Positions 23,929 to 32,190 of a stretch of DNA of 64,000 nt are shown here, in pieces. The DNA is taken from positions 1 through 64,000 of the forward strand of contig NZ_JBGUAX010000001.1 in NCBI RefSeq assembly GCF_041821065.1, given 5' to 3'. The notes beneath the pieces were generated by a model. The model was given only the letters and a program-made list of their open reading frames with translations, searched no databases and was not told where the DNA came from. How positions within the stretch are numbered: the stretch's first letter is position 1; each line of letters starts with the position of its first letter. Source of the DNA: Egicoccus sp. AB-alg2 (lineage in GTDB: Bacteria > Actinomycetota > Nitriliruptoria > Nitriliruptorales > Nitriliruptoraceae). The position numbers and the translations under genes are program-made.

Positions 23929-24617
23929 CCCGGTTGCCGACCCTCCTTCACGGATCCGGCGTCGTCGCCGCGGCCGCGCCGCTGCGCCACGACCCCGAGG
24001 TCCTGCGCGACACCGCGCGTGAACTGCTGTCGCGGCCCCCGTACACCGAGCAGGCGCCGGGCCCGGTCACCGACGTGCTGCTGCGCCTGCGCCAGTGGAT
24101 CGCCGGCGTTCTGGACGCCGTGCTGGGCGCGGTCGCGGGCAACACGGGGTTCGCCTGGGCCGTCGTCGCGGCCGGCACCGGACTGCTGGTGGTCCTGGCG
24201 ATCCGCTGGAGCCGCGGCCTCACGCTGGACCGCGCCGACGCGGTCGCGCCCGTGGGCGAGCCCGGACGCACGGCATCGGATTGGCGGCGCGAGGCCACCG
24301 CCCACGCCGAGGTCAGGGCGTGGTCGGAGGCGGTGCGCGCCGGCTACGCGGCGGTCGTGGCCGACCTCGTCGCCGCCGGCGTGCTCACCGACGCGGGCGG
24401 GCGGACGGTGGGCGAGATCGACCGGCAGGTGACGGCCGACGACCCGACGAGCGCACCGGCGGTGCGCCGCGCCGGACGAGTGTTCGAGGACGTCTGGTAC
24501 GGGCACCGCCAGGCCGGTGAGGACGACTTCCGAGCCGTCGTGGCCGCCTGGCGTACCGAGCGGGCCGGGGCGGCCACCCGCGGGCGTGCCGCTGCGGACG
24601 CGGAGTCGGCGCCTTGA
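23925..24617 (+). CDS. DUF4129-domain membrane protein (Rv3690-like)
   Basis: A 230-residue protein with one central membrane helix (FAWAVVAAGTGLLVVLAI, about 75-95) between an extracytoplasmic N-terminal part and a cytoplasmic DUF4129 helical domain (VRAWSEAVRAGYAAVVADLV, then RAGRVFEDVWYGHRQAG). A TTG at 23925 overlaps the upstream stop as TTGA; other starts are possible. DUF4129 commonly occurs beside MoxR, DUF58 and transglutaminase-type proteins. Function unknown. Confidence 0.8.
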   Translation: MTRLPTLLHGSGVVAAAAPLRHDPEVLRDTARELLSRPPYTEQAPGPVTDVLLRLRQWIAGVLDAVLGAVAGNTGFAWAVVAAGTGLLVVLAIRWSRGLTLDRADAVAPVGEPGRTASDWRREATAHAEVRAWSEAVRAGYAAVVADLVAAGVLTDAGGRTVGEIDRQVTADDPTSAPAVRRAGRVFEDVWYGHRQAGEDDFRAVVAAWRTERAGAATRGRAAADAESAP

Positions 24618-25792
24618 CGCGGATCGACGCACCCGGGCGAGCCGGCCCCCGGCGGGGCCGTCTCGCGGTCGTGGCCGCCGTCGTCAGCCTCGTGGTCGCC
24701 GGCCTGCTGGTCGGGCCCACCGCCACCGACGACCCACTGGACCCGGCCTCGGTCGGCCCGGAGGGCCTGCGCGGGCTGGTCGAGGTGCTCCGCCACAACG
24801 ACGTCGACGTGGACGTCTCGCTGGAACCTCCCGCCGACCAGGCGACCAGCGTCTTCGTCCCCGTCGACCTGCTCACCGACGCCCGACGCGACGCGCTGCT
24901 CGACTGGGTGGAGGCCGGCGGGCGGCTGGTGGTCGCCGACGCGGGCTCGCCGCTGCACGGCCTGGCCGCCGCCGGCGCCGGGTTCGTCGACACCATCGGG
25001 CCGACGACCCGCGCACCCCGCTGCGACCTGCTCCCCGAGGTGGCGGCGGTCACCCATGCCGGCTGGGTCGGCTACGAGGTCCCCGACGACGCGACGGCCT
25101 GCTTCGCGCTGGGGGACGACCACGCCTGGCTGGTCGCGACCAGCCACGGCAGCGGCGAGGTGGTCGCGCTGGGTTCGGCCGCGCCCTTCACCAACCGGCT
25201 GCTCGACGACGACGACCATGCCGTGCTGGCGGCGAGCCTGCTCGCGCCCGCACCGGGGGACCGGCTGCGGATCGCGCCGCGCCCCCCGCTGGGCGAGGGC
25301 GAGACCTCGCTGCTGGACCTGGTCGACCCGCGGGTGTGGCAGGGGCTGGCGCTGCTCCTGGGGGCCGTCGTCGTGGCAGCGATCGCCCGCGGGCGCCGGC
25401 TCGGCCGTCCCGTGGCCGAGCAGCTACCGCCGGTGCTTCCCTCGATCGAGCTCACGAACTCGCTCGCGCAGTTGTTGCAACGCGCCGGTCGGCCGGCCGC
25501 GGCGGCCACGCGTCTGCGCGCCGACGCCCGCGGGGTCGTGGCCCACGCGACCGGGCAGCCGCCCCATGTCACGGACGAGCGGCTGGTCGCCGCGGCCGTC
25601 GCCCGGCTGGGCGTGTCCGAGGTTGAGGCCCGCACGGCCCTGCTCGACCAGCCCGAGGTCGCCGACGCCGACCTGCTCACCGTCCAGAAGGCGGTCCGAC
25701 GCCTCCGCCACGCCGCCACCCACGCCGGCACCGGCGACGACGCCGGCGACGACGCCCGCGATGCCGCCGGCGACGAACCCATCCAGCGATGA
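24614..25792 (+). CDS. DUF4350-domain membrane protein (Rv3691-like)
   Basis: A 392-residue protein beginning with a TTGA overlap. An N-terminal helix (LAVVAAVVSLVVAGLLVGP) is followed by a DUF4350 domain resembling a glutamine-amidotransferase-like or ABC-accessory fold: [37 protein letters not shown] and GSGEVVALGSAAPFTNRLLD. A second helix lies near residues 250-265 and the cytoplasmic tail ends in a Gly/Asp-rich repeat. Members accompany MoxR AAA+ ATPases. The neighbours and orientation match Rv3690-Rv3695 of M. tuberculosis. Confidence 0.8.
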   Translation: MTRIDAPGRAGPRRGRLAVVAAVVSLVVAGLLVGPTATDDPLDPASVGPEGLRGLVEVLRHNDVDVDVSLEPPADQATSVFVPVDLLTDARRDALLDWVEAGGRLVVADAGSPLHGLAAAGAGFVDTIGPTTRAPRCDLLPEVAAVTHAGWVGYEVPDDATACFALGDDHAWLVATSHGSGEVVALGSAAPFTNRLLDDDDHAVLAASLLAPAPGDRLRIAPRPPLGEGETSLLDLVDPRVWQGLALLLGAVVVAAIARGRRLGRPVAEQLPPVLPSIELTNSLAQLLQRAGRPAAAATRLRADARGVVAHATGQPPHVTDERLVAAAVARLGVSEVEARTALLDQPEVADADLLTVQKAVRRLRHAATHAGTGDDAGDDARDAAGDEPIQR

Positions 25793-25871
25793 AACGATCT
25801 GTCGACCTGTCGTCCCGGATTCCGGCGAGCCGCTGCCGGGAACACGCGATCAACCCTTCCAGGAGCTCCAC

Positions 25872-26867
25872 GTGACCGAGTCCGCCTCACCGTCCCTGGC
25901 CGCGCCCGAGGTGACCGACGCCGACGCGCGGTCGGCCCTGGTGGCCGTGCGCGAGGAGATCGCCAAGGTCGTCGTCGGGCAGGAACCGGTGGTCACCGGG
26001 CTGGTCACCGCCCTGCTCGTGCGGGGGCACGTGCTGCTCGAGGGCGTGCCCGGTGTCGCCAAGACGCTGCTGGTCAACACCCTGGCCGCCGCCCTGGACC
26101 TGCGCGCCAACCGGGTGCAGTTCACGCCGGACCTGATGCCGGCGGACGTGACCGGTCAGCACCTCCTCGACGAGGCCGGCACGGGGTTCCGGTTCCGCGA
26201 GGGCCCGGTCTTCACCAACCTGCTGCTGGCGGACGAGATCAACCGCACCCCGCCGCGGACCCAGGCGGCCCTGCTGGAGGCGATGCAGGAGCGGCAGGTG
26301 ACGACCGCCGGGGAGACCCGCCGGTTGCCGGAGCCGTTCCTCGTGGTCGCGACACAGAACCCCGTCGAGTACGAAGGCACCTACCCCCTGCCCGAGGCGC
26401 AGCTCGACCGGTTCCTGTTCAAGCTGCAGGTCCCGTACCCGAACGAGGAGCAGGAGCGCGAGATCCTGACCCGCCACGACCGAGGCGGTGACGCTTCCGA
26501 CCCGGCCGAGGCCGGCGTGCGGCGGGTCGCGGACGCCGCCACGTTGACGGCGGCCCGTCAGCACGTGCGGAGCGTCCGGGTCGAGGCCCCGGTCCGGGAC
26601 TACGTGGTCGCACTGTGCCGTGCGACGCGCGACGCACCGGCCGTCGAGCTGGGCGTCTCGCCGCGCGGGACGACCATGCTGCTGCACGCGGCCAAGGCCT
26701 GGGCGTGGCTGGCGGGACGGCCCTACCTCACCCCGGACGAGGTCAAGGCGGTCGCGAAGCCGACTCTCCGCCACCGCCTGCAGCTGCGTCCGGAGGCGGA
26801 GCTGGACGGCACCACGGCCGACCTGGTCCTCGACGGGGTACTGGCCAACGTCCCCGTACCGCGATGA
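25872..26867 (+). CDS. MoxR-family AAA+ ATPase
   Basis: A 331-residue AAA+ ATPase. Walker A GVPGVAKT is at 58-65, Walker B LLLADEINRTPP near 117-128, sensor 1 VVATQNPVEYEGTYPLPEAQ after it, and the C-terminal lid near 260-325. MoxR proteins act as chaperones that mature metal-binding or von Willebrand-type partner proteins, here most likely the adjacent DUF58 protein. GTG start with AGGAG 6 bases upstream; an 80-base gap before it may hold a promoter but none is clear. The stop overlaps DUF58 as ATGA. Confidence 0.93.
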   Translation: MTESASPSLAAPEVTDADARSALVAVREEIAKVVVGQEPVVTGLVTALLVRGHVLLEGVPGVAKTLLVNTLAAALDLRANRVQFTPDLMPADVTGQHLLDEAGTGFRFREGPVFTNLLLADEINRTPPRTQAALLEAMQERQVTTAGETRRLPEPFLVVATQNPVEYEGTYPLPEAQLDRFLFKLQVPYPNEEQEREILTRHDRGGDASDPAEAGVRRVADAATLTAARQHVRSVRVEAPVRDYVVALCRATRDAPAVELGVSPRGTTMLLHAAKAWAWLAGRPYLTPDEVKAVAKPTLRHRLQLRPEAELDGTTADLVLDGVLANVPVPR

Positions 26868-28222
26868 GCGGCGCGCCCACGGCGACCCCCCGCCGCGGCA
26901 GCCGCACCTGGTGGTCCGGGGTCCTGCCGCTGCCGACGGTGCGCGCCGCGGCGGTGCTCGTCGCGTTGGTCCCGCTGGTGTGGGTCGCGCCGGTGACGGT
27001 GCCGTTCTGGGCGCCGGTGCTGGCGGTCGCGGCACTGGTCACCGCCGACGCCTGGCTCGCGCCGACCCCGTGGCACCTCGTGGTCGACCGCGAGCTGCCG
27101 CCGATCGTGAGCCTGGGCAGCGACGCCGAGGTGGTCTGGTCGGTGCGCAACCCGACCGGCCGGCGCGCCGCCGTCGCCGTCGCGGACGCGCTGCCACCCA
27201 GTCTCGGCGCGGCGCGGCGACGGTTCGCGCTCACGGTCCCAGCCGGGTCCCGGCGGCAGGTCACGGCGACGCTCGCCCCGAGCCGGCGAGGCACGTTCCG
27301 GCCCGCCACGCTCACGGTCCGGGTGACGGGGCCGCTGGGGCTGGGCCGGCGACAGGCCGACCGTGCGGTCCCGGGCCGCGTCGAGGTCCATCCGAGCTTC
27401 CGCTCGCGGGCCGCCGCCGAGCTGCGGGTGCGCCGCAACCGGGTCCTCGAGGAGGGCCTGCGCGCCATCCGGGCCCGGGGCGGCGGGACCCAGTTCGACG
27501 CGCTGCGCGAGTACGTCGAGGGTGACGACGTGCGCCGGGTGGACTGGGCGGCCACCGCCAGGGCCGGCCACCCGGTCGTCCGCACCTACCGGGCGGAACG
27601 CAACCAGCAGGTGCTCGCACTCCTGGACGCCGGCCGCCTCAGCGCCGGACTGGTCGAGGGCGTGCCCCGGCTCGACCACGCCATGGACGCCGTCCTGGCG
27701 CTCGCGACGATCGCCATGCGCTCCGGCGACCGCACCGGCCTGGTCGTGTTCGGCACCGCGGTGCACGCCACGGTGCCGGCCCGCAACGACCAGGGCCAGC
27801 TGCGGCGGCTGTCGACGGCCATGCACGCGGTCGAGCCGGAGCTGGCGGAGAGCGACTACCGCGAGGCGTTCCGCACCGCCCTCGGCCGCTTCCGGCGGCA
27901 GGCGACGCTGGTGCTGTTCACCGAGCTCGGCGCCGAGGCGGTGCAGGAGAGCCTCGTCCCGGCCCTGCCGCTGCTGGTCCGCGACCACGCCGTCATCGTC
28001 GCGTCGGTGCGTGACCCGGCGGTGGAGCACGCCCGCGACCGTGTCCCGGACCGGCCGGCTGACGTCTACCGCTCGGCGGCCGCCGTCACGGTGCTGCGCG
28101 AACGCGACCGGGCGGCCCAGCAGCTGCGCGCCCTCGGGGTGCAGGTCGTGGACGCGCTGCCGGGTGAGTTGGCGGGTCGTGTCGGCGACGCCTACCTGGA
28201 GACCAAGGCCCGCGGACGCTGA
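26864..28222 (+). CDS. DUF58 (vWA-like) membrane-anchored protein
   Basis: A 452-residue protein with two N-terminal membrane helices (residues about 25-65), an immunoglobulin-like stretch (about 85-165), then the DUF58 domain with LREYVEGDDVRRVDWAATAR near 215 and a von Willebrand A-like part (VLALLDAGRLSAG, with a DxGRxS MIDAS-like pattern). DUF58 and MoxR genes form a conserved pair, the first being a substrate or partner of the second. The 3' end overlaps the convergent SpoIIM-like gene by 31 bases. Confidence 0.88.
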   Translation: MSGAPTATPRRGSRTWWSGVLPLPTVRAAAVLVALVPLVWVAPVTVPFWAPVLAVAALVTADAWLAPTPWHLVVDRELPPIVSLGSDAEVVWSVRNPTGRRAAVAVADALPPSLGAARRRFALTVPAGSRRQVTATLAPSRRGTFRPATLTVRVTGPLGLGRRQADRAVPGRVEVHPSFRSRAAAELRVRRNRVLEEGLRAIRARGGGTQFDALREYVEGDDVRRVDWAATARAGHPVVRTYRAERNQQVLALLDAGRLSAGLVEGVPRLDHAMDAVLALATIAMRSGDRTGLVVFGTAVHATVPARNDQGQLRRLSTAMHAVEPELAESDYREAFRTALGRFRRQATLVLFTELGAEAVQESLVPALPLLVRDHAVIVASVRDPAVEHARDRVPDRPADVYRSAAAVTVLRERDRAAQQLRALGVQVVDALPGELAGRVGDAYLETKARGR

Positions 28223-29217
28223 CCTGCGGCGGCCGCGCCCTCGCCCAGCGCGCCGGTGCGGCCGGCCCGAGCGGCGCGCATGCCCAGGACGCCGACGTAG
28301 GCGAGGAACGCCGCCCACACCGCGGCGCCGGTCCCGACCCGCGCCCAGGTCGGCCACGGCGCGGCGGTGACGTAGCCCTCCAGCAGGCCGGCCACCAGGA
28401 AGACGAGCACCAGGCCGATCACGATCACGATCGAGCGGCGGCCCTCCTCGGCGAGCGCCTCACGTCGGGTGCGGTCGCCCGGTGCCACCAGCGTCCACCC
28501 CAGCTGCAGGCCCGCCCCGCCGGCGACGAAGACGGCGGTCAGCTCGAGCAGGCCGTGGGGCAGGATCAGGCCCCAGAAGCGGGCCGCGTCCCCGGCGGCG
28601 TGGAAGAGCCCGGCCGCCACCCCGACGTTGACGCCGTTGAAGAGCAGGATCGCCAGGGTCGGCACGCCGGCGGCGATGCCGCTGCCGAACGCGAGCGCAC
28701 CGACGGCCGCGTTGTTGGTGAACACGCGGGCCGCGAAGGTCGTGCCCGGTTCGGCCGAGTAGTAGGCCTCGAACTCCTCCTCGAGGTAGGCCTGCCGGGC
28801 GGCCTCGGGCAGCGCCGCCTCGAACGCGGCCGGGCTGTTCGCCAGCCACACGGCCACGGCGGCGAACCCTGCGACGAAGACGATGGTCGCGACGAGGATC
28901 GCCCGCCGCGCGTGCCACACCGCCGCCGGGAAGGTCACCACCACCGCCTCGGCGAACGTGCCCAGCGACCGGGCCCGCGAGCCGTGCACGACCGCCCCCG
29001 AACGGGCCACCAGCCCACTGAGCTGGGCCGCCAGCCCCGGGTCGCGGTAGCGCACACGCACGGTTGACAGCTGGCTGGACACCCGCAGGTGCAGCCGCAC
29101 CAGCTCGTCGAGTTCGGCGTCGGACAGCCGGCCGGGTGCGCCGCCGGCGCGGCGCACGAGCTCGTCCAGCCGCTGCCACGTCGGCTGGTTGCGCAGGATG
29201 TACCCGTCGATGTCCGT
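28192..29217 (-). CDS. SpoIIM-like (DUF95) membrane protein with probable ACG start
   Basis: About 341 residues with five or six hydrophobic helices and the family segments FTNNAAVGALAFGSGIAAGV and ILPHGLLELTAVFVAGGAGL. Homologues start MDxDxF and then TWxRLEELVRRA. Here the frame upstream reads TDIDGYILRNQPTWQRLDEL with ACG exactly where the Met should be, and a TAG lies 10 codons further up; the first canonical start (GTG at 29157) would delete 20 conserved residues. GGGGG 6 bases before the ACG may be the ribosome site. Stage II sporulation is not implied; the family pairs with RDD proteins, as here. Confidence 0.8.
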   Translation of the reverse strand, partial: TDIDGYILRNQPTWQRLDELVRRAGGAPGRLSDAELDELVRLHLRVSSQLSTVRVRYRDPGLAAQLSGLVARSGAVVHGSRARSLGTFAEAVVVTFPAAVWHARRAILVATIVFVAGFAAVAVWLANSPAAFEAALPEAARQAYLEEEFEAYYSAEPGTTFAARVFTNNAAVGALAFGSGIAAGVPTLAILLFNGVNVGVAAGLFHAAGDAARFWGLILPHGLLELTAVFVAGGAGLQLGWTLVAPGDRTRREALAEEGRRSIVIVIGLVLVFLVAGLLEGYVTAAPWPTWARVGTGAAVWAAFLAYVGVLGMRAARAGRTGALGEGAAAAGQRPRALVSR

Positions 29218-29251
29218 GGTGTGCCCCCGGGTCGGGCCGGGAGGGACCGGC

Positions 29252-29257
29252 TACCGT
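29252..29257 (+). promoter_or_regulatory. Candidate -10 box (TACCGT)
   Basis: TACCGT 26 bases before the TTG of the RDD gene, within the 65-base divergent spacer to the SpoIIM-like gene. Confidence 0.4.
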
Positions 29258-29282
29258 CCCGGCAGTCTAGGAGGCCTGCCGT

Positions 29283-30245
29283 TTGCGTTCCTCGCCGTCC
29301 CCGCCGGGCACCGTCACTCCCGAGGCGGTCGAGCTGGAGCTCGAGTACGCCACCGTCGGCTCGCGCGGGATCGCCTACCTGCTGGACCTGCTGATCATCG
29401 GGCTGCTGTTCGTGCTGATCGCCGTCGCCGAGGGCACCTTCGGGGTCAGCGGGTTCGTACCGGGCTGGCTCGGGCTCGCGCTGTTGCTGCTGCTGGCCTT
29501 CGCCGTGCAGTTCGGCTACCCGATCGGCTTCGAGACCCTGTGGCGCGGCCGCACCCCCGGCAAGGCGGCCATGGGGCTACGGGTCGTCACGGTCGAAGGG
29601 GCGCCCGTCGGGCTGCGCCACGCCGCCCTGCGTGCCGTCGTCGGCCTGTTCGAACTGCTCCCCACGCTCGGCGTGCCGGCGATGATCAGCTCGCTGGTGG
29701 GCGCCCGCGGCCAGCGGCTCGGCGACCTCGCGGCCGGGACGGTCGTACTGCGCGAGCGGCGAGGCAGCCGTGCACCGGCACCCCAGCAGTTCGCGGCGCC
29801 CCCGGGTCTGGAGGGCTACGTCGCCCACCTCGACGTCAGCCGCCTCGGGCCGGCCGACTACGCAGCCGTCCGTGACACCCTCCTGCGCCTGCACGAGCTG
29901 ACCCCGGCGGCCCGGCGCCACGTGGCCGAGACCGTCGCCGACGGACTGCTCGGGCGGGTGGCCCCGGCTCCGCCGTCCGGGGTACCGGCCGAGGTCTGGC
30001 TGGCCTGCGTCGCCGCCGCCGTGCAGGCACGCCGCTCGCCCGGACCGCGTCCGACGGCGCCCGCCCGGCCCGCCGGCGGCCCGGCCGGGCCGGCCGGTGG
30101 CGGCGGATGGGCCGCACCGCCCCGCGAGGCGGGCTCGGATACGCCGCCGGCGTCGCGTGCAGGCGAGGCGGTGGACCCGCCGCGACCCGCCGGGGAGGCC
30201 CAGAACCGGCCGGGCACGGACACGGGCTTCCAACCGCCCGCCTGA
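29283..30245 (+). CDS. RDD-family membrane protein
   Basis: A 320-residue protein. The RDD domain occupies residues about 15-160: ELEYATVGSRGIAYLLDLLI with the conserved Arg-Asp (GSRGIAYLLD), then helices, and GRTPGKAAMGLRVV with RGQRLGDLAAGTVVL. The C-terminal half is soluble, helical, then Pro/Ala-rich. RDD proteins include small-molecule or ion transporters. It starts at TTG with AGGAGG (29269-29274) 8 bases upstream. It is divergent from the SpoIIM-like gene, the arrangement of Rv3694c/Rv3695. Confidence 0.85.
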   Translation: MRSSPSPPGTVTPEAVELELEYATVGSRGIAYLLDLLIIGLLFVLIAVAEGTFGVSGFVPGWLGLALLLLLAFAVQFGYPIGFETLWRGRTPGKAAMGLRVVTVEGAPVGLRHAALRAVVGLFELLPTLGVPAMISSLVGARGQRLGDLAAGTVVLRERRGSRAPAPQQFAAPPGLEGYVAHLDVSRLGPADYAAVRDTLLRLHELTPAARRHVAETVADGLLGRVAPAPPSGVPAEVWLACVAAAVQARRSPGPRPTAPARPAGGPAGPAGGGGWAAPPREAGSDTPPASRAGEAVDPPRPAGEAQNRPGTDTGFQPPA

Positions 30246-30340
30246 CCCGACACGTCGTCACGTCGGTAGAGCGACGGTGTCGACCTGTCGGCAGGAAACG
30301 CCACGACGGACGCTCGTCCCGGTCGGCCGGGGCCCACCGC

Positions 30341-30346
30341 TACGCT
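30341..30346 (+). promoter_or_regulatory. Candidate -10 box (TACGCT) before scpA
   Basis: TACGCT lies 52 bases before the ATG chosen for scpA and only 9 bases before an in-frame GTG at 30356, leaving open a leaderless transcript that begins at that GTG. The 152-base gap to the RDD gene holds nothing else I recognise. Confidence 0.4.
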
Positions 30347-30397
30347 GGCACGCTCGTGCCGGCCCCGTCTTCCCCCGCGCAGGATCGTCCGCCACCC

Positions 30398-31234
30398 ATG
30401 GCCTACCAGGTGAAGCTCGAGGTCTTCGAGGGGCCGTTCGACCTGCTGCTGCAGCTCATCTCGCGGCGCAAGCTCGACGTGACCGAGGTCGACCTGGCCG
30501 AGATCACGGCCGACTTCCTCGCCCACCTCGAGCAGGGCATCGAGGACCTGGACCTGGAGACCGCCACGCGGTTCCTGGTCGTGGCCGCGACGCTCATCGA
30601 GCTCAAGGCGGCACGGCTGCTGCCCCGCGATGACCGCGAGGAGCTCGATGACCTGCTGGGTGACGCACGGGACCTGCTCTACGCCCGCCTGCTCGAGTAC
30701 CGCGCCTTCCGCGACACGGCCCGTGTGCTGGCCCACCACCTGCTGCGCAACGAGGCGCACCTCGGCCGTGAGGTGCCACCGGAGCCGTGGCTGCAACGGC
30801 TCGTGCCGGAGACGCCCCTGGCGGTGGACGCCACCGGGCTGGCAGCCATCGCGGCGTCCGCGCTGGCGCCGACCCCCGAGGCGCCCGTCGACCTCAGCCA
30901 CATCCGCCGCAGCTACGTGACCATCCGCGAGGCGGCCCTGACCGTCCTCGACCGGCTGCGACCGGGCGGCGAGGCCGCGAGCTTCTCGGACCTGGTCGCC
31001 GACCGCGGGCGTGGCGACCGTGTCGTGTTCTTCCTGGCCCTGCTCGAGCTGTTCAAGCTCGGACACGTGGACCTCGACCAGCCCGACCACCGCGGTCCGT
31101 TGGCGGTGGCGCGGCGCGAGGGCGGCCAGGACCTGGAGTCCCTGACCGAGTCCGACGACCCCGACGAGTCCGCGCCCGAGGCGGCTGAGGACGCGCCGGC
31201 GGAGGCACCCCTGGACGTGCGAGGAGCGTCGTGA
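30398..31234 (+). CDS. scpA: Segregation and condensation protein A
   Basis: The kleisin subunit of the SMC-ScpAB condensin. The 278-residue protein begins YQVKLEVFEGPFDLLLQLIS, the hallmark of ScpA, continues DLDLETATRFLVVAATLIELKA and ends its fold with a winged helix (VVFFLALLELFKLGHVDLDQ) before an acidic tail. ATG was chosen because homologues begin just before this motif; an in-frame GTG at 30356 adds 14 residues and would suit leaderless expression. Overlaps scpB as GTGA. Confidence 0.95.
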   Translation: MAYQVKLEVFEGPFDLLLQLISRRKLDVTEVDLAEITADFLAHLEQGIEDLDLETATRFLVVAATLIELKAARLLPRDDREELDDLLGDARDLLYARLLEYRAFRDTARVLAHHLLRNEAHLGREVPPEPWLQRLVPETPLAVDATGLAAIAASALAPTPEAPVDLSHIRRSYVTIREAALTVLDRLRPGGEAASFSDLVADRGRGDRVVFFLALLELFKLGHVDLDQPDHRGPLAVARREGGQDLESLTESDDPDESAPEAAEDAPAEAPLDVRGAS

Positions 31235-32190
31235 GCGAGCCATCACCGACCGACACCCCGGCCGTGGAGACCGGCGACGGCCTGCCGCTGGCGGCCCCGC
31301 CCGCCCAGCCGCCGGCCGACGCCGACCTGCGCCCGGGCGTCGAGGCACTGCTGTTCCTCGCCGACGAGCCGCTGGACGCCGCGGCGATCGCCGAGGTCGT
31401 CGATCGTGACGTCGCCGAGGTGGAGACGCTGCTGGAGGAGCTCACCGCCAGCTATGCGGCCGCCGGCGGGGGCATACAGATCCGGCAGGTCGCCGGCGGC
31501 TGGCGCATGTACACCGCCCAGGCGGCCCGCCCGGTGCTCGAGCGCTGGGCGCTGGCCGGCAAGACCGGCCGGCTGACCCAGGCTGCCCTGGAGACCCTGG
31601 CCGTCGTCGCCTACAAGCAGCCCATCAGCCGCAGCGAGATCGGCGACATCCGCGGCGTCAGCGCCGACGGCGCGGTCCGCAGCCTCGTGGCCCGCGGGTT
31701 CGTCACCGAGGTCGGCCGCGACGAGGGTCCCGGACAGGCCGTGCTGTACGGCACGACCACCCTCTTCCTCGAGCGGCTCGGTCTGCAGTCCCTCGACGAG
31801 CTGCCCCCGCTGACCGACTTCCTGCCGGAGGCGCCCGCCCCCGACGAGCCCGACCTCGCCAGCCTCAAGGAGGTGCGCCAGCGCCTCGCGCGCGGCGACG
31901 AGCTGCCCGTGCGCGGCGTCCTGGAAGGTCGTCGGACCAACACCGGCACCGACGAGGAGCCGGACGACGAGGACGACGTGATGCCCGCGCCGACGACGGC
32001 GGTGGGGGCCGGCCGCGGCGGCGAGGACATGGACGAGCTGACCGACCGGCTGGAGCAGGCGGCGCGCAACGCCGTCGACCGGCTCCGGCAGGCGGTGGCC
32101 GCCGGTGAACGCGACGCCCAGGACGACGCCGCGGACGTCACCGAAGGCGCCGAGGAGCCGACACCCGCCGGGGAGCCTTCCGATGGCTGA
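31231..32190 (+). CDS. scpB: Segregation and condensation protein B
   Basis: The winged-helix dimer that binds ScpA in condensin. The 319-residue protein has a low-complexity N-terminus (to about 30), the paired winged helices (ALLFLADEPLDAAAIAEVVD, then TGRLTQAALETLAVVAYKQP and GVSADGAVRSLVARGFV) and a long charged C-terminal extension of about 110 residues, longer than usual, with a predicted helix near 265-295. GTG start in a GTGA overlap; the stop overlaps rluB by 8 bases. Confidence 0.94.
   Translation: MSEPSPTDTPAVETGDGLPLAAPPAQPPADADLRPGVEALLFLADEPLDAAAIAEVVDRDVAEVETLLEELTASYAAAGGGIQIRQVAGGWRMYTAQAARPVLERWALAGKTGRLTQAALETLAVVAYKQPISRSEIGDIRGVSADGAVRSLVARGFVTEVGRDEGPGQAVLYGTTTLFLERLGLQSLDELPPLTDFLPEAPAPDEPDLASLKEVRQRLARGDELPVRGVLEGRRTNTGTDEEPDDEDDVMPAPTTAVGAGRGGEDMDELTDRLEQAARNAVDRLRQAVAAGERDAQDDAADVTEGAEEPTPAGEPSDG

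Noticed and set aside
20263-24617. Open reading frames of about 1000 codons or more on both strands across the kinase and membrane-protein genes
   Set aside because: They run through real genes in other frames, as expected at very high GC, and show repetitive Arg/Pro/Gly strings without domains; only the ends that carry recognised genes were kept.
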